NCBI GenBank assembly: GCA_000349905.1 | Contig: KB722766.1 | Coordinates: 135,059 to 199,058, forward strand | DNA length: 64,000 nucleotides | Direction: 5' to 3' | Source of the DNA: Volvariella volvacea V23 | Lineage: Eukaryota > Basidiomycota > Agaricomycetes > Agaricales > Pluteaceae | Part shown: positions 1 to 13,191 of the stretch, piece by piece | Layout of the letters: each line of letters opens with the position of its first letter | Numbering within the stretch: the first letter of the stretch is position 1 | Notes under the pieces: generated by a model | The model's database searches: none | What the model was told of the DNA's origin: nothing | What the model saw: the letters and a program-made list of their open reading frames with translations, nothing else | Position numbers and translations under genes: made by a program

Positions 1-1361
1 AGCGCCTCGTCCCATGCATAAACGGCGTGCCAAAGCACCACCAGCAACACAAATGTCGGATCCTCATAATCGCGAAAGATGTGCTGCCAATACACAGACC
101 GTCCTAGAAGGGCGCCGTTGGGACCATAACACTGATCAAGGCGTCACGGATGACCTACCTGCAAACTGCAGGCGATCTCGGAGGTATGCAGCGCTCGTGG
201 AGTATTGCCCCCGTTTAGGATGGTAGGAGATCATGATGCTCCCGCTTTGGCTTCTAATCAAATGGACAGAAAGAAGATCAAGCATTAACACTCGCTCTAA
301 CCCCCTATCGATCAGTGGCGCGAGAGACTGAAGTGACGATGACCTTACTGCTCTCGCGTAAAGGCAAGGGAGCCTTGGTGTTTATTACTTGTTGGCCTGG
401 TGACAATCTGTCAGTTCAAGGCAGACTTCCGGTGTTGACGGGACCTTACTTAGAGAATCAGTCGAGCTCCCAAGGCTTTGAACGAGATGTAGGACGTGTG
501 CCCATGCAGCATCGTCTTGGATCGTGCGACAGCGGAGGAAGGTCATCGTAACGGTGATATCTAGGAGAAATGAGTAAGGCAGATAAGAGAGTGAGGAGCA
601 CGACCCACGGTCCCCTTTGCCTGGTCGGGGATTTTCTTGGTATAAGGAGGGTATCCAATTGATCGATGAAGAAAAGAAGAAGGGTTCGATGTTGTATCTG
701 GAAGGGCATGAGGGCCAAGACGCTTCCAATGGCAATGGGATACGCACTTTGCTCCCAGCATCCTCAGCACTCTGCTCGACATTTCCTCGACGAAAAGTGC
801 CCGTAATCGTGTGCCCTCTGGAGGCTAAACCTCACTGATTAGCCCAGAAACGACCCAAGCACGTCAACGAACCTCAAGCTCCAAGATTTTCTCCCACAAC
901 TCCCTGTCCGAATACATCGCCTCTTTGAGGTTCTCCATCCCTCTCACAAAAAATCCGTCATCCTGGATATCGACATGATAAATCTTTGACGCCGCTTCGT
1001 CCAGCGCTGCATCAATGATATCTGCTATTCCACTCCTCTCAACCTGTTGCGGTGTCCAATTCGGGAATCTTGACTGAGGATACCCCGTCCAGCAATCGTC
1101 TTCACAGCTGCTGTGATCACATGGTAGTGGCACAGGTGGTAGCTCTGTGTTAAGCTGCTCGGAATCTACCTCTGCTTCATGATGAACACGGAGTATCGGT
1201 CACAGCTGCACTGAAAGGATGAAATGAAAGGGACGGGGCTTACCATCTCCTATGTCCATCCAGGGCCACGGGGCTGAAGGTGAAGCATGCCGATGGGACG
1301 GAGTGGGTATGAGTTCGTACTGAGATATAAGTGAAGTTCGTGAGGCGTTTCGGGAGGTCAT
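1..1361 (-). CDS. CorA-like membrane protein, 3'-truncated by the window edge
   Basis: Multi-exon minus-strand gene whose C-terminal part runs off the left edge. The start at 1361 gives an N-terminus with SAPWPWMDIGD, followed by a short intron and an exon (1133 to 864) with YPQSRFPNW. A later exon near 690 reads YNIEPFFFSSSIN, and the exon at the left edge reads SVYWQHIF and YAWDEA. The same ordered motifs occur in the gene at 1836-4223, which keeps the GMN signature, so this is its tandem paralog. CorA-type proteins are membrane Mg2+ channels; fungal members of this expanded group are usually uncharacterised, so transport is inferred. An alternative start lies at 1397. Internal exon borders were not all resolved. 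Confidence 0.7.
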
Positions 1362-1835
1362 TAGTATACGTGAAATTTGCCCTTCGGCCGGCGTCAAGAG
1401 ATCAAATGATAGTGGTGCTCGAAGACGTTCACATGCATACGATTCCGTATTTATACCGCAGCAACTGAGAGGATATTAGCGCCCGCGGTAACAACACGTG
1501 GCGGTAGGGAGCACACAGACAGACGACTTGGAAGTTCAAAAAAAGAATGGTGCATTTGGCACCGAGGCCACTGGTTGACCCGAGTCCTGTCTTGGGATGG
1601 GCGGTCTGGAAATATGCATGGTGTGCTTGGTCACATCCCTGATCAGCATCTACCCAGAGGAGCCTATATCAACAACGTGGACGGTCGGCATCAAACTGTG
1701 CCGACCGAAGTCGACGGAGCGCTTGTCGATTTGGCAGCCGCATTCCAAATCACAATTGCTGGCATTAAAGGACTTACATATACTATGTAAACGCTACAAT
1801 ACTGGTTAAGCTGGAATGAATCCATTCACACAATA
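1362..1835. other. Intergenic region between CorA-like paralogs
   Basis: About 475 bp between the start of the left paralog and the stop of the right one. I see only short unsupported reading frames. It must hold the promoter of the left gene and the 3' end of the right one. Confidence 0.5.
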
Positions 1836-4223
1836 CTACTTTTGTTCACCTTCCTTTAATGTCGTGTCATCTTCTTCAGTTCCACACCGGTCATGACCTT
1901 CCTCGATATCGCGTTGCCGAATCTGGCGCCGCAGTTTCCGCTTGTGATACGCCCTCTTCAAACGAAAGTACGGCCATATCAGCCGCTTTCGGAATGGTGG
2001 ATCCTTTTCGCCCTCGAACATGTAATGGCTTTGGATGGCCACAATGACCCAGACGGTGGTCAATGTCAAAGGCACGGCGATGGCAAAGAAGGTTCGCAAT
2101 GCACCCAAGGTATCGGGAGAAATTTCTTTGACGTTCATGCCGAAGATGGACTGCGAGACGGCCGATACAGATTAAGCAGTTTTAAGGGGGGGGACTGGAG
2201 AGACTTACCGCAACGAAGGAGGATGGAAGAAAAACCATCGTGAGGTATGCAATCTGCTTCATCTGCACACAGGCATTAATTCAAATCTCAAAACAGATAT
2301 TTTCAGAAGTCTTACAGCTGAAAATCACTCGTGAGCTTGACATTGCTTCTTAGGCGTTCAGACGTACCTGCACTGTCCCGCGAAGATGTTTCCGCTAGGC
2401 TCTTCGTCTGTGAATTCTCAGTGATGTTGACCTGGCTGAATAACTGGATGGCCGTCAGCCAAGACATCATAGCTACCTTGTCTTACGACGTACCAATTTC
2501 ATGACATTCTTCAAGCGACTTTCTTGAACATTGCGAAGGCTTTGTAGCCTGCCGACTTCGTCTTTCAAGGTCTGGCATTCAGGGGCCATGGCGGTATCTT
2601 CAACACTTGTGCCTTTCGGAAGGACGTTCTTATGAGCTGCCAACACGAAGTCTACCGTCTTTTGGAAGTCCTCCAACAACGAGATGTAGTGGAGAAGGTG
2701 GGCCTGAATGACATGAAGTTGGTCGGTTATTTTTCTCCAGTCGGAATCTGGGTCTATCGCCTGGAACTCCTGTTACACCAGGGTCAGAGAAACTCGTGAT
2801 TACAGGTAGTGAGACATCGTACCAGATAGCAAATGTGGCTATAAAGCTCGTCTAGGGATTCGTCCCAGGCGTATAATACAAACCATAAGAGGATAAGTAA
2901 CCAGTAGTTTGGATCCCGTCTGTCCTGCGGGAAAATGTGTCTCCAATATACGCTTCTTCCTTTAGGTTTGTTGACTTGTCAATGAGCGATCCCCTTTCGC
3001 GACAGCCTACTCACCAGCGAGGATAACACGATCACGAAGATGTTTCGCTTCGTTATTCTTGGAATCATCATCCTTTGGATGGTAGGAGATCATGGTATGA
3101 CCGTTATCATTCCTAACGAGGTGGACCGCGAGAAGATCCGGGAACAATACTTTCTCTGAAAGCGCAAAACTCAAGATTAAACAGTGAATGATAGGCGCAC
3201 CAACTTACTATTTGACCCCAGAAGCAGGGGCGCATATGTGTCGATCTTCTGTTCCGCTGAATTAAATTATGATTAAAGATTTTGGCGAACATGTGAAATA
3301 GACAAACCAACTGTATCCAAACTCGCCGTTGAAGGAGCTGAGAACAGCTTCCTTTTTGCTGGGTCCCAGGCCTCGCAACGAACAAATGGCAGGACAATAG
3401 TGATATCTAGACGGAGATACAGCCATATGCCAATCCCCCTTATGTATGGACGACTTACGGTATGCACCATCTACTTCAATGCGATCTTCCTGAAAATGTG
3501 ATGCTGTGCGATTAATAGCGGAGGAAAAGAAGAAGGGCTCGATCTTGTAGCTGCGATACTTTCAGTCAGCTGGCATCGGGGCTGGGAAGGGAAACATACT
3601 GGTGTCCGAGCCACTTCAAAACTTCACCAGATAGATTACGAATGAAAAGAGCCTCTATGGGGGTACCCTTACCCTGACTGTCCCCAGCTGGTTCCGTTTT
3701 ATCCTGTTTGTTGCCCAGATTCGTACCCTTTTCGCGCTAAGGAATTATAGATGAGCAATGGTGCCAGTACTCCAAAACGGCTGCGTACCATGAAAAATCT
3801 GAGATTAGAACGCAGGAAATCATCTGTGTCATTCGTAACCTCTAGGTCATCTCCATCTGGAAGGGATCCCTTTCCGTCAACTTCAGCGCGATGAACAGTA
3901 CAAGACGACCCAGCGTCTTGTATGAAAGCGCCGATTCCGCTGCTTTTGACTTGATTATCCATCCAGTTTGGAAAACATGATCTAGGGTATTTTATCCATT
4001 CTGCGGGTCTCCATTCTGCAGACTTGTCATCTGTCTTCATGTGCTCCTCGCCTAATACTGTAGCATTTTAGCATTCCGTTTCCACCAAATGACGGAACGT
4101 ACTGGTGCTGGCATCCAGCCACGGCCAGGGGCCAGACGGTTGAGCATGACGAGAAATTGATTTTTGTTCGCTGCGCTTTGAGTTCCAGATGTATTGCGAC
4201 TGGCTATTCGCGAGGGCGACCAT
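1836..4223 (-). CDS. CorA-like Mg2+ transporter-family protein
   Basis: Multi-exon gene starting at 4223. Exon 1 contains RHAQPSGPWPWLDAS and is followed by a 51-bp intron. Exon 2 contains KYPRSCFPNWMDNQVKSSGI. A later exon near 3540 reads IEPFFFSSAIN, another near 2900 reads SVYWRHIF and YAWDESLDELYSHI. The last exon (to 1836) reads FGMNVKEISPDT, then a hydrophobic segment and a basic tail. The GMN tripeptide immediately before a C-terminal transmembrane helix is the CorA signature, so the protein probably sits in a membrane. Whether it moves Mg2+ is inferred from family only. It is a tandem duplicate of the gene to its left, in the same orientation. Confidence 0.75.
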
Positions 4224-4270
4224 TGCGCGTTCCTAGTCCGATATCCAGAGGAGCTGGGGAGGATAGGAGC

Positions 4271-4642
4271 TTAAGCCCGTCCATTTAACTGGCACCGTAT
4301 CTTTTCGCAGCAGCTCGTGGCATCCCTCAGGCAGAGTGATGGACTACTCGTGCTTAACGAGGGATGATCGCAATGGACATGTTGGGCGCTTGAACACCTG
4401 CTAGCGCTGAAGATGTACCCCGATATTAATGGACCACCGATTGCGGACAATGCGGTTCGGGCTCCAATCTGGCCAAGACCTGCTGAAATGCGATGCTTGT
4501 TGGGGAAATCTTGCACGTTTGTTGGTTCCAAGAATACGCCGCGGGAAAAGCCGACCAAGCAGGGCCCCAGGCGCCTCATTCCAGCAAGTACTGGCGATGT
4601 CGATTTGCCGAAACCTCTCCGCTCCCAGCACTCGGAGAGCAC
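4271..4642 (-). pseudogene. Possible degenerate MFS (MCT-like) fragment
   Basis: A minus-strand stretch reads GFSRGVFLEPTNV and later GARTALSAIGGPLISGY, loosely resembling the helix 4 and helix 10-11 region of fungal monocarboxylate-type MFS proteins. No complete transporter frame surrounds it and neighbouring frames are broken. It may be a relic or chance similarity; a homology search is needed. Confidence 0.25.
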
Positions 4643-4726
4643 AGCCCTCTAACCAACACCCCCATGGTTGGTGCTGCAGGGTCCTCATAAGAACCACAGA
4701 GAAAACCACTGCAAGCTCCGAGCCCA

Positions 4727-6547
4727 ATGGTCTCACGTTTCGCAATCGTAACGCTCGTATTCTTCTTCCTTTCCACCATCTTTGTCATACATCCCGTCAG
4801 TTTCTATGTCCCAATACCACGCCTCGGACGGAAAAAGATACCCATCGACCTCTTAACTGCCCCGATTCTCGCCATCGCCATTCTATGGGCCTCGCAGTGT
4901 ATAGGTCCGAGGGAGATTAGGGAAGGGATTGCTGGTTCAGGTAGCGTGCGCACATTGTATCGTTGCAGTGTTTTCCCACTTTAGCTGCTTTATCCAGATG
5001 ATATCAAACCCTACAATATCCTCATTCTGTTCGGTTCGCTGGCTTATATGGCTATCACCCTAGACATTACTGGCGTCCTCAAAGCAGCAGCGTTTTGGGT
5101 TAGCAATCGTGGCGGCTCCAGTGTCCAAAAACTGTACCTCTACTTCTACCTCATGCTCACCTTCCTCAGTGTTATCCTCGGTAATGACCCTGTTATACTC
5201 TCCGGCACCGTCTTCCTGGTTTACTACACTGCTGCGACCTCTCTACCTCCCACACCATGGATCATGGCCGAGTTTGCTGCAGCCAACACGGCCAGCATGG
5301 TCCTCTTCGTCGGCAATCCAACAAATGTGGTGATATGTGAAGGCTTCCACATTAACAATGCAGCCTTCACCGCGTATACCATCCTGCCCTTCCTTGCATG
5401 CATCACCACATGTTACGCCGCGCTCGTATTTCAGTTCCGCAGAGAGAAGCACCTCCCCAAAAAGTTGCGATCGATGGGACAGCTAAACCCTCGGGAAGTT
5501 TTACTCGACCCTTTCGGCGCTTGGGTTGGGAGCCTTCTCCTCGGGTCATGCCTTGCTGTCGTCATCATACTCAGCTTCTTCCATATCGATGTTTGGAAAA
5601 TCACCTTGCCCTTTGCGGGTGCAAAGTTCATCTTTGACATCTGCTGGGATCACTATCGGTATGTGAAGAGGCAACGTGGTCCCTCTACCACGGAAGAGGC
5701 GAGCGAGGAGGTGGTGGTGAGGGATGACCCGATGTTGGCTGAGATCAGGAGAGCAATGGCAAAGAATGGACAAACGCCTGGAGGTACCCCTCCTGAAGAC
5801 GAAGTAACGCAAGTTGATCACGACATAACGAAACTACCCCCCACGACGACACCAGATCCTATGCCTCCCGTTCGCGAAGAACCCACCCAATCTTCCTTGG
5901 CTACTGCAGCCCACGACGCCCAATCATCGACTTCGCACGCCAAAAACACGACGACTGGCCCATTTAAGCAAAGGCTCCATCGGATAAAGATCCACCTCGA
6001 CAAACACTTTCCAACACTCACAACCGCATTTCCGCGGCTTCCTTTCGCTCTCATCCCATTTGCATTCTCGCAGTTCATCTTAATCCAGGCCCTGGCGCGG
6101 CACGGCTGGATTGAGGTATTTGCCCGCTGGCTCGTTATCGCGACTAACGGTGGCTCTATTCATCCCACGATATGGATCGTAGGCGTTATGGGCGTCATTC
6201 TCTGCAATATAGCCGGGACTAATATCGGCGCCACCATTCTCCTCACAAAAGTTGTTCGCGCAGCCATGGCATCCGAGTCCCCATTAGAAGCTTCGAGCAC
6301 TCCATCCGGTTTCCCCGTGGAAAGCGGACGAGCGGCGGCGATTGCGCTCGCGGTCGCTAGCAATATAGGTGCTGTTAGCTGGACGTTTTCTGCTAGTCTT
6401 GCTGGTTTGCTGTGGAAGGCTATACTGGAGCAAAAGGGGATCAAGGTAAAGCAATGGAAGTTTGCAGTATGGAACATGCTGCCGTTGGCTGTGATGACTG
6501 CTGCTGGTCTGGGAGTCGTGTCGGCAGAGATGGCTGTTATTTACTAA
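4727..6547 (+). CDS. ArsB/NhaD-superfamily ion permease
   Basis: Two exons (4727-4940 and 4998-6547) joined by a 57-bp intron give 587 residues. The protein is a polytopic membrane protein of the ion-transporter superfamily containing ArsB, NhaD and CitMHS. The first half carries FVGNPTNVVI after hydrophobic segments and the second half carries IAGTNIGATILL, the paired half-repeat motifs of this fold. A hydrophilic acidic loop (roughly residues 280-390) separates the halves and is probably cytosolic. The substrate cannot be told from sequence; arsenite, Na+/H+ exchange or an organic or inorganic anion are all possible. It ends IY at 6547. The start follows a clear hydrophobic N-terminus, VTLVFFFLSTIFVI. 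Confidence 0.85.
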
Positions 6548-7953
6548 GTGTTATCACGATGATGGGTAGATCAAGGGAGGTTGAGGTGGGTTCCATTATC
6601 CTCTTGCTTCGCCGTGCATCTTACATTCGACCACAGCCGTAATTATGATTTCTGTGATTTATGATGTGCTGTCTATATCCTCGCTTTTGCTTTCCTAACA
6701 CGTTGTATCCTGGCCTTAGGGGTAATGCAACGCCATAGAGTTCTGATAAGAAGCGTTAAATGCATGGTTCATGTAGGCCTTGTTCGCATCCACACATCCA
6801 CACGCACCGCCGAGGCGCCCAAGGCAATTCACTTTTTAGGCGCCCGCTCACACGACGGCCGATACCTGTCAGACGAGCCCTTCGATTGACAGATGGTTTC
6901 CCTTCTGGTCCCGTGCGGCATTTTGGTGGCATCCAGGCGTGTGCAGTACATAATGAGCTGTCAGGTTTGTATGCATATTTGGGCATTGGGCGAGGCGGAC
7001 TCGTGGATGGGAAGGCGCCTGGGACATGTGGCCATGTCAAGTGAACAACAGCGTTATCAAGTGAATGTTCGAGATATGTGCTCCGCTACACAATGGGGAA
7101 ATTGGGAAATTGAATACGTGATGGTATGTAGCAACCTACCCTGCTCTCTATTTTTCTCTTTCATGCTGTGTAAAAGAGGTCTGTTTACCCTCCATGTTTC
7201 ACGGATCCTTGCAAATCATGCATAGCTCTTTTTTGCAATCCCAGATGCGAAAGCCCATCAGGCTAGGAACGAGTTGAACAGCGTGCCAATTCCACTACAG
7301 AACGATATCACACGCGATGGTGCTTGCGTTTGGGGGATGGGTTCACAGCACATGCTTCTAACAGGAACTGGGAGATTTCGTCCTTCACAACCGACCGACC
7401 TCCTCTTTTTTCGTTCTTGTGGCAACAGAAAAGAATGTGCATAGTGTTCCTGCCGTCAGCTGGGTGGGGTAACAGGCACCGGGATCGAGTCTTTGCTTCG
7501 GGATGACGTTCTAGGAACCCCGCCAACCTTAATCTACGTACGTACGCGTATAGGCTCAAAATCGTAGATAACCTTTTTCCAAAGATTACGCGATCACAAC
7601 GCAAAGCCCAAGGAGGTGTAACACTCTTCTACATTGAAGGATAGATAGACTACAACAAACACTGCGCATAAAAAGACAATTGTGTGGCGTCCATTATGGT
7701 TTGAAGATTGCACCTCCTGAACCCCGAATGCTTGTAGATTTCCAAACGTGATGTTGTACAAGAGACGACAATCAAGGTAGCGTGAATTGAAGTGTGTGTG
7801 GACGCCAAACCAAGATGGAATACAATATGCAATACATTTCTGAGATAGAATTTCAGGTTTGGTGATGATGTTGAACAAATAGCGGATCTGATGCGATACA
7901 AAGTCGACTGGTAAAAAAAGGGGAAGAACTTGCTGGTCCGAGAGGCTGTTCTT
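6548..7953. other. Gene-poor spacer
   Basis: 1.4 kb with only short overlapping frames on both strands, none with recognisable motifs or convincing splice structure. It should contain the 3' ends of the permease (plus) and the membrane protein (minus), which converge here. Confidence 0.4.
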
Positions 7954-9540
7954 TTATTGTATGCTGGGGGTCGTGTGGTTGTTGGTGTTGATTCTATGAA
8001 CGGTACGAATACCCATATCCCCGTCGATGTCAATTACTTGGACGGACACGATTCGTTCTATCGTGTCGGTGTCCCAGCACGAGAGGTCATAGTCGCTCCC
8101 CGACGAGTGGGAGGCCCCTACTTGGCTTCCAAGGGTCAGATACCGCATGATCATGCGGCAGGTCTGGATTAGTGTCGCCAGACAAAGTAAAATGTGAGCT
8201 CAATTTATGTGCGACGGAGTTGACAATAATCACTTACAGCAATCGACAAGAAGGATGTGATGATTCTGTTCCAAACGGGGTGTGAGGCGCTTCTATACGA
8301 TACGAGGGAAGGGAAAGCTTACGGAAGTATGACATGGGCCATCTGACGCACGCGGAAGGTATAAGCAAGGGAAGAGGCAAGCACGCCTATTGAACCAAAG
8401 GTTGGACTGGAAGGGAAATTTCCGCCTGAGATAGTAGACACACCAGAGAAGCCAATGAAAATGAGAGCTCCATCCTTCATTAGTAGTGATGCCAGTCTAG
8501 GTACAGCTAGCACCACACGGCGCCACACAAACGTTTGGAGCTTGAAGAATTCCAAACCCCAGAAAAAGAAATGTGATATGATGATAAAGACACTGGGTAA
8601 ATGGAATAAATTTAATAAAATCTCGAGGAAAAACAGCTGATGGGGCTCGCTCACGCCATGTATACTGTCTCAAACTGTGGCTCACCTCCGGGTGTACAAC
8701 GTTCGTCAAAGTCGATGTGCTTGAGTACGGTTTTCCAGAACACCACACTGGCACCAATGTTGGCCGCGAATACAATGGCAAGAAGTGCAACGATGAAGCG
8801 ATTTTTATCGTATAATGCATATACTAACGAAAGGTGAACGATAATTTAAGAAAAATAAAAACGACTGACATACCTCGCCACATCAAGACTATTTGCACCA
8901 CAGCAATCAAAGTGTGTATTGCCACAGCTTCAATCGACAGCCATGCTTCACACACTTCTCGCGTTGTAGGTGTTGATATCTTGTAGAACGAGAAGCAAAG
9001 CGTAACACTGATCAAGGGATGTAAGCCGTTACGTTGGTGAAAGGCAGGGTTAGTGTTGAAATTAAATGTCGAACACTGACGTTTGTGACAGCAGCGTAAA
9101 GCAACGAGTGAATTTGTATGTAGTGGTTGAAAAAGTCCGTGGAGCCCTGAAATATCCCCACATGAGGAGGATTGTAACACTATGGTCGCAGATAGATGAA
9201 TTGAGGGACTTACTTCCACACAAGATTCTTCTCACTTGATGACATATTGGCCATGTCGAATATCACAAACAGGCAAGCGAGCGCTACTCGCCACAGAGAT
9301 TAGATGAAGCAGGAGCCAATCCCAAGCGGTGGTTAGACAAACAAAATTCGGCCCTTGAAACAAAGTTGGAGGGACCCACAGGTGAAAATGAGGTTCAGCC
9401 GGGCGTCGTGAATGGGAGACATACTCGCCGCTGGCGGCGCGTGCACTTTTAGAAACGAGCGGGAGAAAACTAAGCTGTCATTCATCGACACCATGCGCTT
9501 ATGTAGAAAGACGACAAAGGAACGATGATGCGGGGTCAAG
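7954..9540 (-). CDS. DUF6533-like multi-pass membrane protein
   Basis: Minus-strand multi-exon gene. Reading upstream to downstream, one exon has VALACLFVIFD and SSEKNLVWK. After an intron (phase 2) comes APRTFSTTTYKFTRC. The next exon has REVCEAWLSIEAVAIHTL, then RVYALYDKNRFIVALLA across an intron at R. The following exon has ASLLMKDGALIFIGF. The last exon has TCRMIMRYLTLGS and a hydrophilic tail ending at 7954. Order and motifs match the basidiomycete seven-helix DUF6533 group, which is GPCR-like in topology but of unknown function. The true first exon between about 9300 and 9540 is uncertain, as is one internal splice near 8640. Confidence 0.6.
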
Positions 9541-11316
9541 CAGAAGAGTCCCCCGGCTCACTGAATCGAATATGTAAGGACGACTTGACGGGAATGCTTA
9601 ACAACATGCGCACGGGGACCCCAGAACGTTCAGGGCCCTCAATGCGAAGGAATGACCAAAAATGTCAGCGTCGTTGTGAGAGAAAAAGAGAAGGTACCCT
9701 TTATGATGAGCTCTTGCAACAAGGTCATGCAGATACTTAGATAAATGATATATTCACTTACGGACAAAATGCGCAAGATCCCCGCATCCTGGGAAGCAAA
9801 GATCTATTTTCTGTGGGACAAAAAATGTAAATCTCTCATCTTGAATAGAACGATCTTGGGTTGATGTTTGAATACAAAAGAATATCCTCTGATAGGGTCG
9901 CGCACCTCAATGTGCCAGGGAGGATTCAAGTGAACAGGGTTAGCCTCGTGCTCCAAGGCCCGGACCGGAGTCTCTGACCAACCACTGGCAGGGGTTCCAA
10001 CATGAGCGGTATTAAATCAGCATAATCCAGGCGCTATCTAATCCAGGTTTCGTGGCTGCGGGATCACCGTCGACAAGGGGGCGGTGCATCATTCTCTCCT
10101 TCAAAGGACCAAAGACCCAGGAAACCCAATGTCTTTGGTACACAGTGTGAACCAGCGACAATAAGAATAGCTTGATTGTCATTCTTTTTATAGAATCTAC
10201 TGCATGAAGAAAGAAAGCTCTCCGTGCCTGAGATACACTGGTGAGATACGCGATGCTTGCAGTTCCGAGCAAAGGGGAGAAAATGAAGTGGACAATCGGT
10301 GGACCCACGTTGCAAGCGTAAATCCTCGTAGTCAAAACAACGGTATTTATGCCTTGGATCTCGAGGCTCTCCCGGGTCATCTGAAGAGGTGCAACTCCGA
10401 AGCTATTAGGGGCTCGAGCTATGGGTCAAATCTCATTCCGTAATTGAACCGGCTCAGGAGGAGCATCGCAAGAGCCCTGGATCTCGGCGTAATGATCCAT
10501 ACACCTTTCTGTACACGGCAGAGTGCTAATCCGCTGACCCGAATGCTTTGGATAAGTGGTATACGTGCTGATGAGTCTTCAAGCTCAGTGAAGTTTGAAG
10601 GTGAGGCAAAGTTCTTGTCACGTTGACGTGCAAAGCTTGATGTGGTAGTCGGGGTCTCGCCAATGAAGTTCATGGTAACAATCTCCAGGATCGCCGTCGA
10701 TGTAGGGTAGGTGGCTACTCGAGTCGATTTTGCCCAAGTATGGATTGAACTTGGATCATGGAGCGCGGCTGCCCGCCAACTCGCACAGTGGAAACCTTTC
10801 CATCCTTTTAGTTCGCAAAGCAATGTCAGGATATACCAGCTTATTAGGCTAGTAGGATGACATTATTAGCAAACCTGCTCTGTGCCTTGGAATTCCGTGT
10901 CAATAATTGTGATTTTCTACCTGTTTTGGTCACCAACCTCTGACACTGTGTCGTTCGGAAGCAGTGCCTCTGATGGTGTAGGAAATAATCCTCTATTTAT
11001 CGGCCGCCGTAGTTGTGCCAAAAGAAGGGACTCGTACTTAGAAATCCGACTCTGCGTAGGGAGAGGGGATCCTGTTGTCGGCGGAATTGCTAGTTTGGAT
11101 AATGAGGGAAAGGCCAGATGAAGGTATAAGTATGGGTCTTATTGTGTAGTTTAAGGGAAAAGAAACTTTGTGAAGTTCTGACCGGGAACTCGAAGGACAT
11201 CGCGAGATTGATTAGGCTGATGCGGATATCTTTATCTTATCTTATCTCGCGCCCAAAATTTGACCACACCGACTGGCCGCCCTGTACGTACACCGCCCCT
11301 ACGATCGTCGATCACA
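9541..11316. other. Unresolved region, possible minus-strand gene
   Basis: Several minus-strand pieces look coding but do not join with confidence: HLNPPWHIE and TPVRALEHEANP near 9920-9990, DAGILRILS near 9780, IDGDPGDCYHELHW near 10690, and RCMDHYAEIQGSCDAPP near 10480. Hydrophobic frames occupy 10012-10380. No family was recognised. It may be one diverged or decaying gene upstream of the DUF6533-like gene. The stretch from 10830 to 11316 shows nothing recognisable beyond the promoter side of QTRT2. Confidence 0.3.
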
Positions 11317-13191
11317 ATGGCAGGCTCACCATCGTCATCATCGCCACCCTCGGCTAACATGCCAGCCATTTTCAACCTTACCAAGTCGCTCCCAACGCGC
11401 TTTGGCCCAAGACTCGGGGCTTTTACTCTCACACGACACCATGGCCATCCCAACATCAATGCTACGATCAACATCCAGACGCCTGGGTTGATTACGACGA
11501 CATCGCGTGGTGTCGTACCACACCTTTCGCGAGACCATTATGACACGACGAAAGCCCTCGGATGGGTGCACATTCCTTTTGAATCATTGTGAGTTCGTGG
11601 CGCTTAAATCAACTGCGAGCCTCATGTTGATGGAACACCTCTTCATATTGCAGTTTAGACCAAAACCCTCCGATCCCAACACTCCAACCAGGCCAAAACC
11701 CTCTTCACAAATTCCTCGGATTCTCCCTCGATCAACACCTACTCTCCATGTCCTTGAGAGACCCTTCGGATGGTCGCGAAATGCCACCAAATGGGAATAA
11801 GCACGTCTCTGCTCTATGTCTTCGTGGCGTTCGAAAGGTACGTTCACGTTCATGTTCAAGTTTTCGCTTTTCTTCGCGCCTGTCATGGACCAGGACCATG
11901 CTCGATAACGGGACTGCTCTGTACCTTTCATATATCCCTCTTCGCCATACTCGGATTAACGAGTTGTAATCGACAATTAACGTTGAACTGAACTTAACAC
12001 ATTCAGGTCTCACCGTCTGATTGGAACTCTTACGTCGCTTCATGTCAACCGGATGTTGTCGTCGCTCTAACCGACACACCGTTCACTGATCCTCCATATT
12101 CTCAAAAACGCCTCACGAAGAGTATAGAGCGTTCTGCAACATGGCTAGCGGACTTGATTGCACCACCAAAACCACCGGCGAAGGGTGACGCTCCCTCACG
12201 GCCACTAGTTCTGGTGCATATGGCTGGTGGCACCAACGAAACCGCTCGAAGGGCATTCTCAATAAGCCTGACGGAAACTCTATACGGGAAAGAGGCGGAA
12301 CAAATCGCACCTCTCACCTCGTTGGATGAGGGTGTATCAGGCTATACATTCGACCTTACGCCACTCAGGATATCCCTAGAAGCCGCCGAGCAATTCTTGA
12401 ACTCATCAACCGACACCCTTGACACTGACCCAATCATCCAAACGATCATCAGAGCTCCTTATTTGACGCCTCTCCTTCGAGCATCACTGGCCTCGCTACC
12501 CGAAAACAAGCTTAGACTCGTCAATACCATACGATCCCCACACGAAATACTATACCTCGTCCGGGACGTTGGAATAGACCTTTTCGACGCGCAATGGGCA
12601 CAAAAAGCTGCCAACATCGGTATCGCACTCGACTTCCAATTCCCCGTTCCTGCTTCTGGTCCTTTGATGCTCAGGAACGGCAAACGAGATCTAGGACACA
12701 ACCTCTACGATACTCAATACGCTCACGATTTCTCTTCATTTGCTTCTTCTTTCGTGGATGGCGATGCTATCACATGTCCTTGTGCTGCTTGTTCACCTGC
12801 AACACCTTCCGATAAGATCCAGCACAGCGGTGTCGATGAACGAGGACCCGAGGTAACCAAGAATGGTAACTCTCCCTATACCAAAGCATACGTCCATCAT
12901 TTACTCCATACCCACGAAATGTCTGCGCATTCACTGCTCGTAATGCACAACTTGACTGTTGTCGATGCCTTTTTCGCTGGTATAAGATCTGTACTGGCAA
13001 AAGACGCAGATGGCACATTGTTCGCGGAGGAAGTAAACAAGTTTGCTGCACACTATGACGAGGAGTTGGAGGTGTTCAAGGAGGCGAGGGTCAATTGGAG
13101 GGAAGTGGATCTTGCTAGAGGTAAAGGTCGGTTAGCACGGGAGAAGGCTAAACAAGAGCAAGAGGCCAATGGCGAGATTGCAGTCGCGTAA
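11317..13191 (+). CDS. QTRT2: Queuine tRNA-ribosyltransferase accessory subunit 2
   Basis: Three exons (11317-11588, 11654-11837, 12007-13191) give 546 residues. The N-terminal exon contains TSRGVVPHLSRDHY, typical of the TGT fold. The C-terminal part has the zinc site TCPCAACSP followed by AYVHHLLHTHEMSAH, the CxCxxC...H arrangement of TGT-family proteins, then LLVMHNL. In eukaryotes QTRT2 partners QTRT1 to exchange guanine-34 for queuine in tRNAs with GUN anticodons, and the complex associates with mitochondria. The fungus presumably salvages queuine. Two other ATGs (11260 upstream, 11419 downstream, before PAIFNL) could be the start. It is convergent with the J-protein gene. Confidence 0.88.

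Noticed and set aside
6756..7044. Overlapping 94-codon frames on both strands
   Set aside because: No motifs, no splice context; symmetrical open frames on both strands are typical of chance.
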